Shown here: one piece after another, positions 23,735 to 31,819 of the stretch
How the letters are laid out: each line of letters begins with the position of its first letter
Position numbering within the stretch: position 1 is the stretch's first letter
NCBI GenBank assembly: GCA_035279785.1
Contig: DATEHC010000027.1
Location: 1 to 50,963, forward strand
DNA from: 40CM-4-65-16 sp035279785
GTDB taxonomy: Bacteria > Chloroflexota > Dormibacteria > Dormibacterales > Dormibacteraceae
Direction: 5' to 3'
DNA: 50,963 nt
Made by a program: the position numbers and the translations under genes
Notes under the pieces: model-generated
Seen by the model: only the letters and a program-made list of their open reading frames with translations
What the model was told of the DNA's origin: nothing
Databases searched by the model: none

Positions 23735-25185
23735 AAAGCAAGCTTTTCAAGAAAATCCTCATCGCGAACCGCGGCGAGATCGCGGTGCGGGTGATGCGCG
23801 CCTGCCGGGAGCTCGGCATCGCGACGGCTGCCGTCTACTCCGACGCCGACCGCAACGCGATCCACGTCCGCTATGCGGACGAGGCGCACCACATCGGGCC
23901 CGCGCCGGCGACCGAGTCCTACCTGCAGCTCGAGAGGATCGTCCAGGTCGCTCGCGACTGCGGCGCCGAGGCGATTCACCCGGGTTACGGGTTCCTGTCC
24001 GAGAAGGCGCCGTTCCCGGAAGCGTGTGAGGCGGCGGGCATCAAGTTCATCGGCCCGCCCGCCGGCGCGATGCGCGCGCTCGGCTCGAAGCTCGCGGCGC
24101 GACAGCTGGCGATCGAGCACGGCGTTCCGGTGACGCCAGGCAGCGGGGCCGTCGATCCCTCCAACGCGATGGACGCGGCGCGTGAGATCGGCTTCCCCGT
24201 GATGCTCAAGCCGTCAGGCGGCGGCGGCGGCATCGGGATGAAGGTCGTCGAGTCCGAGAAGGAGCTGACCGCGGCCATCGAGAGCACGGCGCAGGCCGCC
24301 CGGTCGGCGTTCGGTGATGCAACCGTCTACCTGGAGCGCTATGTGCGCAAGCCGCGCCATGTCGAGATCCAGGTCATCTGCGACAGCCACGGCAACGCGG
24401 TTCACCTTGGCGAGCGCGAATGCTCGATCCAGCGCCGCCACCAGAAGATCATGGAAGAGACGCCGTCGCCTGCCCTCACGCCCGAGCTGCGCGCCGCGAT
24501 GGGCGACGCTGCCATCCGCGCCGCGAAGGCCGCGGGCTACGTCAACGCGGGAACCGTCGAGTTCATATTCAGCGACGGCGAGTTCTTCTTCCTCGAGGTC
24601 AACGCACGGCTCCAGGTCGAGCATCCGATCACTGAGTCGGTGACGGGCATCGACCTGGTGAAAGAGCAGATCCGTGTCGCGGCCGGGCTCGAGCTGAGCT
24701 TCGCGCAGGAAGACGTGACGTGGACCGGTCACGCCATCGAGATGCGCATCAACGCCGAAGATCCAACACGCAAGTTCATCCCCAACCCCAAGCGGATCGC
24801 CCGCTGGGTCGCGCCCGCCGGGCCAGGGGTGCGCGTCGATTCGGGCTTCGGCCCGGGTTCGGACGTGCCGCCCAACTACGACTCCCTCGTGGCCAAGCTG
24901 ATCGTGCACGGCGCCGACCGCGCCGAGGCGATCGCGCGCGCGAGCCGCGCGCTGCGGGAGTTCGTCGTGGTCGGGCCGGCGACGACCATTCCGTATCACC
25001 GCGCGATTCTCGAGAACGGCGATTTCCGCGCCGGCAACCTCAGCACGCGGTTCATCGAGGACCATCCCGAGCTGATCGAACAGGCAAAGAGCTACGCCGC
25101 GGACACGTCACCGTTCGACTACGGACCGGATCCTCGACACGTGGCCGCGGCGGCGGCAGCCGTTGCCACCATGGTGCAGCGATAG
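23731..25185 (+). CDS. accC: Biotin carboxylase (pyruvate carboxylase subunit A / AccC type)
   Basis: This 484-residue ATP-grasp enzyme carboxylates biotin with bicarbonate and ATP. KILIANRGEIAVRVMRACRE, HPGYGFLSEKAPF, LKPSGGGGGIGMKVV, RKPRHVEIQV, ERECSIQRRHQK and EVNARLQVEHPITE are all present. It pairs with the upstream carboxyltransferase/biotin carrier. Service to an acetyl-CoA carboxylase as well cannot be excluded. The start is TTG 23731; the first codons are A-rich compared with the rest of the gene. Confidence 0.9.
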   Translation: MKSKLFKKILIANRGEIAVRVMRACRELGIATAAVYSDADRNAIHVRYADEAHHIGPAPATESYLQLERIVQVARDCGAEAIHPGYGFLSEKAPFPEACEAAGIKFIGPPAGAMRALGSKLAARQLAIEHGVPVTPGSGAVDPSNAMDAAREIGFPVMLKPSGGGGGIGMKVVESEKELTAAIESTAQAARSAFGDATVYLERYVRKPRHVEIQVICDSHGNAVHLGERECSIQRRHQKIMEETPSPALTPELRAAMGDAAIRAAKAAGYVNAGTVEFIFSDGEFFFLEVNARLQVEHPITESVTGIDLVKEQIRVAAGLELSFAQEDVTWTGHAIEMRINAEDPTRKFIPNPKRIARWVAPAGPGVRVDSGFGPGSDVPPNYDSLVAKLIVHGADRAEAIARASRALREFVVVGPATTIPYHRAILENGDFRAGNLSTRFIEDHPELIEQAKSYAADTSPFDYGPDPRHVAAAAAAVATMVQR

Positions 25186-25220
25186 CCACGCTTCGTCATC
25201 CGGCCCATCGTCCGTTCGAG

Positions 25221-25742
25221 GTGACGAGCAGCACGGTCCGCGGCCGGTCCGGCTACTTCGAGCTGCGCGACGACGAGATCCATTTTCCCGATGGCGCCAA
25301 CGCGATCTACAGCGTGGTGACCAACCCCGACTCGGCCTTCGTTGTCCCGCACTTCGACAACGGAGACACGATGCTCGTTCGCCAGTGGCGCCACGCGTGG
25401 GACGTGTCCTCGTGGGAGGTGCCGGCAGGCACGTTCGACGGCGACGAGGAGCCGCTTACGTGCGCGCGGAGAGAGCTCGCCGAGGAGACCGGCCTGGTCG
25501 CCGCTCGCTACACGTCGCTCGGCGTCGTGCACGGAGCGGCGTTTCTAACAGGGCGTGCGCACCTGTTTCTCGCTGAAGGCCTGACCGAGTCGGATCGCAA
25601 TCCGGAGACGTACGAGCAGGACATGGAGGTCCTGCGCCTTTCGTTCGACGAAGCGCTGCGAGCTGCGCTCGATGGCCAGATCGTCCACTCCGGCTCGGTC
25701 ACCGCTCTGTGTCGAGCGGCCCGCGCCCTGAACCTGATCTAG
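25221..25742 (+). CDS. Nudix hydrolase, probably ADP-ribose pyrophosphatase-like
   Basis: The protein has 173 residues. The full Nudix box GX5EX7REUXEEXGU is met by GTFDGDEEPLTCARRELAEETGLV in the middle of the protein. MLVRQWRHAWDVSSWEVPAG upstream of the box is the ADP-ribose pyrophosphatase style. It probably hydrolyses ADP-ribose or a similar nucleoside diphosphate. The GTG start at 25221 lies 35 bases after accC. The stop codon overlaps the stop of the convergent anti-sigma gene. Confidence 0.85.
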   Translation: MTSSTVRGRSGYFELRDDEIHFPDGANAIYSVVTNPDSAFVVPHFDNGDTMLVRQWRHAWDVSSWEVPAGTFDGDEEPLTCARRELAEETGLVAARYTSLGVVHGAAFLTGRAHLFLAEGLTESDRNPETYEQDMEVLRLSFDEALRAALDGQIVHSGSVTALCRAARALNLI

Positions 25743-27889
25743 CTCGGCGAAGCGCTCGGCGACGCCGGCGCTGCCGGGCGCACCAGAGTGTGCCGGTTGG
25801 CCGACGGTCCGACAAGGTCGAGGTCGTAGTCGGCCGCGACCTTCTGGCCCTGGACGTCGCGCACCGTGGTCTGGACCGTGAGGCGGTAGGCCGCACCCTG
25901 GGCCAGGTTCAGCCCACTGATCGTCACGACCTTGTTCGCGTAGGAGACGCTGGCATCGACCGGTTTGCCCTTCGCGTCAAGAACCACGACTCCGCCGCTC
26001 ACCGTCGCCGGGTCGAGGTCGCTGTCGAACGACACCTGCAGCGTCGACGCCGCCACGTCCACGCTGACGACTTCGGGGCCCTTGCCGAGGTCGCGCTGCG
26101 CTCGATTGGTCGACTGGTCGATGAGGAACTGACGGGTCGTCGCGTCGCGCACGAGCGTCAGCGTCTCCTCGACGTCGCCCACGTCCTTCTTTCCGTGCGT
26201 GACGACGAGCCGCACCACGACTCTCACCGTGTCCGGGTGAGTGCCGATCGCCTCCTGGGTCAGAAGGTAGTAGCGCGTGAAGTGCGTGTCGCCATTCGTG
26301 GCGATCTTCAGGTCGCCTCCTGGAAACGCCTTCTTGCCGTTGTCGTCGAGCAGCGCCGCGGCGTCATCGGTCCTTCCGGCGAACCTGGCGTCCATGAACT
26401 TCTTCACGACAGCGGTTGCCTCGTCCACCGGGGTCGGCTGGGGCGGAAGCGAGGGCGCGGTCCCAACCCACAGCGAGTCGCCGCGAACGAACGCGAAGCT
26501 GTTGCCGTCGGGCGCCCAGAGCGGCGAGTCGTACGTGCCGTTGGCGAGGTGCGTGAGGTTCGAGCCGTCGGGGCGGACCTCGTAGACGCTGGTGTCGCCG
26601 CCGAGCAGGATGGCATCGGCGCTTGACCAGCTCGCCGCACCGAGCGGCAGCGTCGACTGAGTGACTCCGGCGAGGTCGGCGACGATCAGGTGGTCGGTCG
26701 ATGAATAGAGAACCATCGTGCCGTCAGGCGACCAGCCGGCGAAGGGATTCTTGCCCGTGCCGAGCTGCACGCTCTTCCCAGTGGCCAGGTCGAGAAGGAA
26801 CACGTTGGCGTCCTGCTCGTACACGGCGTGGGTGCCGTCCGGAGAGATCGACTTCGCTGTGACCACGCCGGTGGCCGGCAGCGGCGCCACCTGTCCGGTC
26901 GCGATGTAGATCCCGTCGGCCGTCGCCCAGAGGACACCGTCCTTCGACCATCCGACCACAGTCGGCGCGGACTTCGGCGCGATCTCGTCGGTCTTGCCCG
27001 CGGTGAGCGTGAGCACCTCGATCTTGCCCGCGCGGATGTAGGCGATGCGATCGCCGGCGGGAGCGACCGCGAGCGCGGTCACGCCGTCAGGCGCGATGTT
27101 CGTGACCGTCCCGGTCTTGGCCGTCACGACCTGCAGCGCGCCCTTGCCGTCGATGTAGTAGACCGACTGCGAGTCCCCCGACCACTGCCCTGCGAACGTG
27201 AGGCCGCCGTTCAGCGGCGCGACCTGCTTCTCGCTCAACGGGTTGGATGGGGTCGGCCGCGCCGTGGGCGAAGGCTGCGGCGTCGCCGCCGGCGGCTGCG
27301 TGACGAAGGTGATCGTCTGAGGAGTCGCGAGCTGCTGGTTGGAGGCCGTCTTGGCACCCGACCCGATCGTCACCTGGTACTGCGTGTTCGGCGCGAGGTT
27401 GCCGCTGACCGGGGTCACCGAAAGTTGCACGCTCTTGGCGTCCCAGGCATAGACGACGCTCGTCGCGGGCGTGATCTGCACAGACGACTCGGTCGACTGG
27501 TGGTCCATCGGCTGGTTGAAGGAGACGAGGATCGGCTGCTGGAGCGCGACGTTGCTCTTGCCGTCGAGGTTGCTGGCCACGATCGGCGGCCCGATGGTCC
27601 CGTTCTGCTGAGTCGCCGTCCAGACCGCGACCGCAGCGATCAGCAGCACGCCGGCGACAGCGCCGGCCCAGGCAAGTCCCGGCGGGGCGAAGAAGCGCCG
27701 CGCCCAGCTTGGTCCGCGACCCTCCGCCATCGACCACGCTTCCTGCATGAGCTGGCGGCGGAGTCCGGTGCGGAAGGCCTCGTCGAGCGGCGGCTCGGGC
27801 GCCCGAGCCGCTTGGAGCATGGCGCCGATGCGCCGAAGGTCGCCGTCGTCGAGGACGTCGTCCAGCTCGGGGTCGTAACGCGCGTTCAT
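25739..27889 (-). CDS. Membrane anti-sigma factor fused to Ig-like and beta-propeller sensor domains
   Basis: The protein has 716 residues. A cytoplasmic N-terminus (1-70) with a helical segment like anti-sigma domains is followed by one membrane helix (AWAGAVAGVLLIAAVAVW, about 74-91). Outside the membrane come an SbsA-type Ig-like domain (about 100-200, VSFNQPMDHQS), a Pro-rich linker, a TolB/WD40-like propeller (about 225-465; repeats such as SPDGTHAVYEQD and APDGNSFAFVRGD), an NTF2-like region (about 485-590) and a second Ig-like domain (about 595-690). The ATG overlaps the sigma factor stop (ATGA). I infer that it senses something at the cell surface and holds the sigma factor. Confidence 0.75.
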   Translation of the reverse strand: MNARYDPELDDVLDDGDLRRIGAMLQAARAPEPPLDEAFRTGLRRQLMQEAWSMAEGRGPSWARRFFAPPGLAWAGAVAGVLLIAAVAVWTATQQNGTIGPPIVASNLDGKSNVALQQPILVSFNQPMDHQSTESSVQITPATSVVYAWDAKSVQLSVTPVSGNLAPNTQYQVTIGSGAKTASNQQLATPQTITFVTQPPAATPQPSPTARPTPSNPLSEKQVAPLNGGLTFAGQWSGDSQSVYYIDGKGALQVVTAKTGTVTNIAPDGVTALAVAPAGDRIAYIRAGKIEVLTLTAGKTDEIAPKSAPTVVGWSKDGVLWATADGIYIATGQVAPLPATGVVTAKSISPDGTHAVYEQDANVFLLDLATGKSVQLGTGKNPFAGWSPDGTMVLYSSTDHLIVADLAGVTQSTLPLGAASWSSADAILLGGDTSVYEVRPDGSNLTHLANGTYDSPLWAPDGNSFAFVRGDSLWVGTAPSLPPQPTPVDEATAVVKKFMDARFAGRTDDAAALLDDNGKKAFPGGDLKIATNGDTHFTRYYLLTQEAIGTHPDTVRVVVRLVVTHGKKDVGDVEETLTLVRDATTRQFLIDQSTNRAQRDLGKGPEVVSVDVAASTLQVSFDSDLDPATVSGGVVVLDAKGKPVDASVSYANKVVTISGLNLAQGAAYRLTVQTTVRDVQGQKVAADYDLDLVGPSANRHTLVRPAAPASPSASPS

Positions 27890-28482
27890 TCCAGCGGCCT
27901 CAGCGCGCCGGCCTCGTCCCGCAGGCGCGTGACGCCGCGGTGGATGAGGAGCTTGACGGCGCCGGCCGACTTGCCCATCGCGACGGCGATGTCTTCGATC
28001 TTCATGTCTTCCTGGAACTTGAGGACGAGGGCGGTGCGCTGCTGGTTGGGCAGCGACTCGACGAGGGCCCAGATACGGCGGACCTCATCGCGGTGCGCGG
28101 CGAGGTCGTCCAGCGCCGGTCCCGCGACCGACAGGTCGTGGAAGTCGTCGAGGGTCTGGGTCGGACGCAGGGTGCGGTAGCGGTCCGCGATGGCGTTGAC
28201 CGCGATCTGGTACAGCCAGGCAGCAAAGGGCCGCCCCGTGTCCTGGTAACGGGGCATGGCCTTCAGAGCCTTCATGAAGACTTCCGAAGTGACGTCTTCC
28301 GCCGCGGTTTGCTCCCTCACTCTTGAATACACGAACCGATAGATCTGCTGAAAGTGCCGGTCGTAAAGCGCCCCAAACTGCCGCGGGTCCCGCTTGGCCC
28401 GCTCGACGAGCTCGCGCTCGTCGCCACGCGACGGGTCGCTCACTGGCCGTTCAGCCTGTGCCGACTCAAACGAGGCGCCCAC
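27886..28482 (-). CDS. ECF-type RNA polymerase sigma factor
   Basis: The protein has 198 residues. Region 2 is clear in FGALYDRHFQQIYRFVYSRV, AAEDVTSEVFMKALKAM and FAAWLYQIAVNAIADRYR. Region 4 is LPNQQRTALVLKFQEDM then EDIAVAMGKSAGAVKLLIHR. It should redirect RNA polymerase to an unknown regulon and be controlled by the overlapping membrane protein. The GTG at 28482 gives the longest form; GTG at 28443 is an alternative. The gene diverges from the purB operon over 160 bases. Confidence 0.92.
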   Translation of the reverse strand: MGASFESAQAERPVSDPSRGDERELVERAKRDPRQFGALYDRHFQQIYRFVYSRVREQTAAEDVTSEVFMKALKAMPRYQDTGRPFAAWLYQIAVNAIADRYRTLRPTQTLDDFHDLSVAGPALDDLAAHRDEVRRIWALVESLPNQQRTALVLKFQEDMKIEDIAVAMGKSAGAVKLLIHRGVTRLRDEAGALRPLE

Positions 28483-28602
28483 GAACGAAGTTACGGGTTC
28501 GGCTCAAGGTCAGCCCTCGATTATCAAGCCAGTCGCTTAAGAGAGACCTCATCGCCCCTATGCGCGCGACATCTTGTGCCTGCGACGCCGCCTACAGCTA
28601 GA

Positions 28603-28630
28603 TCTTGATTCGGCCGGTGGCCGATATAAT
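28603..28630 (+). promoter_or_regulatory. Promoter of the purB operon
   Basis: TTGATT (28603-28608), 16 bases, then TATAAT (28625-28630). Transcription should begin near 28637, only about six bases before the TTG start of purB, so the message would be almost leaderless. This is the only good promoter seen ahead of the purB-to-kynA gene run. Confidence 0.6.
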
Positions 28631-28642
28631 TTTCGGCGTCCC

Positions 28643-29947
28643 TTGATCGAGCGGTACACGCCGCCCGCCATACGAGCGGTCTGGTCTGACCAGCACAAAT
28701 TCGAGCTCTGGCTCCGAATCGAGGTCCTGGTCTGCGAGGCCTGGGCGTCCATCGGACGCATACCCAAGTCCGCTCTACCCAAGATTCGCAAAGGCACGTT
28801 CGACGCAACGAAGATTGCCGAGGTCGAGTCACGCGTCGGCCACGACGTCATCGCGTTCCTGACCGTCCTCAACGAGTCCATCGGCCAGCCCGAGGCGCGC
28901 TACGTGCACCTCGGCATGACCAGCCAGGACCTGAACGACACGTCGATGGCGGTGCAGATGCTGGAGTCGGCGCGCATCATCCAGAAGGAGCTTCAGTCGG
29001 TGCGCGAGGCCGCCGCAGAGCTGGCCATCCGCCACCGCCGAACCTTGATGGCCGGCCGCACGCACGGAATCGTCGCCGAGCCCATCACCTTCGGCTTCAA
29101 GGTCGCGGGATGGGTCGCGGAGCTCGATCGCACGATCGCGCGGCTGGCACGCGCGGCCGAGGAGGCGGCGGTGGGCCGGGTCAGCGGCGCGGTCGGCACC
29201 CACGCGACCATCGACCCGAGCGTCGAGGAATATGTGTGCAAAGAGATGGGCCTGAAGGTCGATCCGGTGTCGACGCAGGTGGTCGCGCGCGATCGCCACT
29301 CCACATACATGTCCGCGCTCGCCATCGCCGCGGGGACGCTCGAGCGCATCGCCACCGAGATCCGGCTCCTCCAGAGGAGCGAGGTCGGTGAGGCGTTCGA
29401 GCCGTTCGGCAAGGAGCAGAAGGGGAGCTCCGCCATGCCGCACAAGCGCAACCCCGTCCTGACGGAGCGCGTGTGCGGTCTCGCGAGGGTGGTGCGCGGC
29501 CACGCGGTCACGGCGCTGGAGAACACCGCGCTGTGGCACGAGCGTGACATCAGCCACTCGTCGGCCGAACGGGTCATCTTTCCCGACGCCTGCGCCGCGC
29601 TCGATTACATGGCGCTCGAGATGGACAAGGTCCTACGCGGCCTCGAGGTGCGACCGGACCGAATGCTCGCGAACCTGCAGTTCGCCGGAGGCGTCGTGTT
29701 CTCGCAGCGCGTGCTGCTCGCGCTGGTCGAGAGCGGGATGTCGCGCGAGGACGCTTACGTCATCGTGCAGAAGGCTGCGATGCAGGCGATGGAGCCCGCC
29801 GGGGCGGGATTCCGCACGCTGCTGGAGAAGAATGAAGACGTCGTGCGCCGTATCGGCGCGAAGATGGATTCCGTTTTCGATCCATGGGCAGGGCTGGAGC
29901 ACACGGAACTCGCATATGAACGGCTTGGGTTGGGGGTGAGAACGTGA
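28643..29947 (+). CDS. purB: Adenylosuccinate lyase
   Basis: This 434-residue enzyme of the fumarase/aspartase superfamily cleaves SAICAR to AICAR and adenylosuccinate to AMP. ERYTPPAIRAVWSDQHKFELWLRIE opens it, HLGMTSQDLNDT and AGRTHGIVAEPITFGFK carry active-site residues, and GSSAMPHKRNPVLTE is the family signature with the mobile-loop Ser. The TTG at 28643 is chosen because upstream codons lie in the promoter. The gene overlaps purC in a GTGA. Confidence 0.95.
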   Translation: MIERYTPPAIRAVWSDQHKFELWLRIEVLVCEAWASIGRIPKSALPKIRKGTFDATKIAEVESRVGHDVIAFLTVLNESIGQPEARYVHLGMTSQDLNDTSMAVQMLESARIIQKELQSVREAAAELAIRHRRTLMAGRTHGIVAEPITFGFKVAGWVAELDRTIARLARAAEEAAVGRVSGAVGTHATIDPSVEEYVCKEMGLKVDPVSTQVVARDRHSTYMSALAIAAGTLERIATEIRLLQRSEVGEAFEPFGKEQKGSSAMPHKRNPVLTERVCGLARVVRGHAVTALENTALWHERDISHSSAERVIFPDACAALDYMALEMDKVLRGLEVRPDRMLANLQFAGGVVFSQRVLLALVESGMSREDAYVIVQKAAMQAMEPAGAGFRTLLEKNEDVVRRIGAKMDSVFDPWAGLEHTELAYERLGLGVRT

Positions 29948-30864
29948 TCGCGGGACCGGCCGTCAACGAGACGACGCTGCCTCTCAAGCTTTTCGCCCGC
30001 GGCAAGGTGCGTGACACCTACGAGCTCGACCAGAACCAGCTGCTCATGGTTGCGACTGACCGCATCTCCGCCTTCGACCACGTTCTCCCCAACGGCATCC
30101 CTGACCGAGGAAAGGTCCTTACGCAGCTGTCGATCTTCTGGTTCTCGCAGACCGACACTTTCCAGCCGAACCACCTGATCTCCGGCATGGTGCCCGATCT
30201 CCCAGGCTCGTTGAGGGACTTCCGGGACAAGCTCGCGGGCCGCTTCATGATCGTGCGCAAGGCCAAGCGGATCGACTACGAGTGCGTGGTGCGCGGATAC
30301 CTCGCGGGCAGCGCGTGGAAGGAGTACCAGGAATCGCAGAGCCTGGCAGGCGAGAAGATGCCGCCGGGCCTCGTGCAGAGTCAGCAGCTGGCCACGCCGA
30401 TCTTCTCGCCGGCGACGAAGGCGGAGACGGGGCATGACGAGAACATCACCTACGCGCAGATGGCGAAGGACATCGGCGATGACCTCGCGGCCAAGCTGCG
30501 CGACGCGAGCCTCGCGCTCTACAAGCACGCCGCCGAGTTCTCGGCGCGCCGCGGCCTGATCCTCGCCGACACCAAGTTCGAGTTCGGCCTGGTGGACGAT
30601 GACCTGATCCTCATCGACGAGGCGCTGACGCCGGACAGCTCGCGTTACTGGGACGCCGCGACCTACGCGCCGGGCACGTCCCCTGACTCCTTCGACAAAC
30701 AGTTCGTGCGCGACTGGCTTTCCCGCTCCGGATGGGACAAGGAATCAGAGCCGCCGCAACTGCCCGAGGACGTCGTGGCCCAGACGCGGATCCGCTACCT
30801 CACGGCCTACCAGCGGCTCGTGGGCAAGCCGCTATTTCCCCCCAAACCCAGAAACGAGACATGA
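29944..30864 (+). CDS. purC: SAICAR synthetase
   Basis: This 306-residue enzyme condenses CAIR with aspartate. LFARGKVRDTYEL, VATDRISAFDHVLPNGIPDRGKVLTQLS, RRIDYECVVRGYLAGSAW-type sequence and LIDEALTPDSSRYW are diagnostic. It is the longer, fungal/actinobacterial-like form (about 300 residues) and not the 240-residue Bacillus form. GTG at 29944 overlaps the purB stop, and its stop overlaps purS (ATGA). Confidence 0.95.
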   Translation: MIAGPAVNETTLPLKLFARGKVRDTYELDQNQLLMVATDRISAFDHVLPNGIPDRGKVLTQLSIFWFSQTDTFQPNHLISGMVPDLPGSLRDFRDKLAGRFMIVRKAKRIDYECVVRGYLAGSAWKEYQESQSLAGEKMPPGLVQSQQLATPIFSPATKAETGHDENITYAQMAKDIGDDLAAKLRDASLALYKHAAEFSARRGLILADTKFEFGLVDDDLILIDEALTPDSSRYWDAATYAPGTSPDSFDKQFVRDWLSRSGWDKESEPPQLPEDVVAQTRIRYLTAYQRLVGKPLFPPKPRNET

Positions 30865-31118
30865 TTGCCCGAGTCATCGTCACACCAAAGGCAGTAGTCA
30901 ACGATCCACAAGGCGCCACGGTCAAGCAAGGGCTCGTCTCACTTGGCTTCCGCGAGGTCGCCGACGTGCGGGTCGGGAAGTACATCGAGCTCAGCCTCGA
31001 TGGCACGACCGAGCACGAAGCGCGGCAGCGCGTCGAAGAGATGTGCAGGCAGCTTCTCGCCAACCACGTGATCGAGGACTTCCACTTCGACCTGGTGCGT
31101 GAGGGATCCAAGCGATGA
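30861..31118 (+). CDS. purS: FGAM synthetase subunit PurS
   Basis: This 85-residue protein has the PurS fold: ARVIVTPKAVVNDPQGATV, SLGFREVADVRVGKYIEL and CRQLLANHVIEDFHFDL. PurS links PurQ and PurL in the three-part formylglycinamidine synthetase of Gram-positive bacteria and archaea. It overlaps both neighbours by 4-base ATGA junctions, which fits equal production of the subunits. Confidence 0.93.
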   Translation: MIARVIVTPKAVVNDPQGATVKQGLVSLGFREVADVRVGKYIELSLDGTTEHEARQRVEEMCRQLLANHVIEDFHFDLVREGSKR

Positions 31119-31819
31119 AGTTTGGCGTCGTCGTCTTCCCCGGCACGTGGTCCGACCGCGATTGCGGATGGGTCGTCGACCAGGTGCTCGGCGCGGAGCT
31201 CGTGTACCTCTGGCACAAGGACGCGGACCTGAAAGGCTGCGACTGCGTGATCTTGCCGGGCGGCTTCGCCTACGGCGACTACCTGCGGACCGGCGCCATC
31301 GCGCGCTTTGCGCCGGTGATGGAGCAGGTGGCGGAGTTCGCCGACGGCGGCGGCCTGGTGTGGGGAATCTGCAACGGCTTCCAGGTCCTGTGCGAGGCGG
31401 GACTGTTGCCAGGCGCTCTCATCCGCAACTCGTCCCTGGAGTTCCGCTGCGAGTGGACAAACCTTCTCGTCGAGCGCACCGACCTGCCATTCACCCGCGC
31501 GTGTGAGGAGCGCGAGGTGCTCCGCGTTCCCATCTCGCACGGCGAAGGCAGCTACTTCGCCGACCCGGCCACGTTGTCGCGGCTCGAGCAGCGCGGCCAG
31601 GTGCTGTTTCGCTACTGCGACCCCAACGGAATGGTGGTGCCGGGCGCCAACCCCAACGGGTCGATGCACAACATCGCCGGCATCGTGAACGCGCGCGGCA
31701 ACGTGCTCGGCATGATGCCGCACCCCGAGCGGTGCGCCGAGCAAGAGCTCGGCGGAATGGATGGGCTGAAACTGTTCAGGTCGGTCGCCGGGGGCGCCCT
31801 CAAGGTGCTCGTGTCTTGA
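31115..31819 (+). CDS. purQ: FGAM synthetase glutaminase subunit PurQ
   Basis: This 234-residue class I glutamine amidotransferase supplies ammonia to PurL. KFGVVVFPGTWSDRDC, LPGGFAYGDYLRTGAIARFAP, VWGICNGFQVLCEAGLLPG with the catalytic Cys, and GMMPHPERCAE with the His/Glu are present. The start overlaps purS (ATGA) and the stop overlaps the purL TTG (TTGA). Confidence 0.95.
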   Translation: MKFGVVVFPGTWSDRDCGWVVDQVLGAELVYLWHKDADLKGCDCVILPGGFAYGDYLRTGAIARFAPVMEQVAEFADGGGLVWGICNGFQVLCEAGLLPGALIRNSSLEFRCEWTNLLVERTDLPFTRACEEREVLRVPISHGEGSYFADPATLSRLEQRGQVLFRYCDPNGMVVPGANPNGSMHNIAGIVNARGNVLGMMPHPERCAEQELGGMDGLKLFRSVAGGALKVLVS

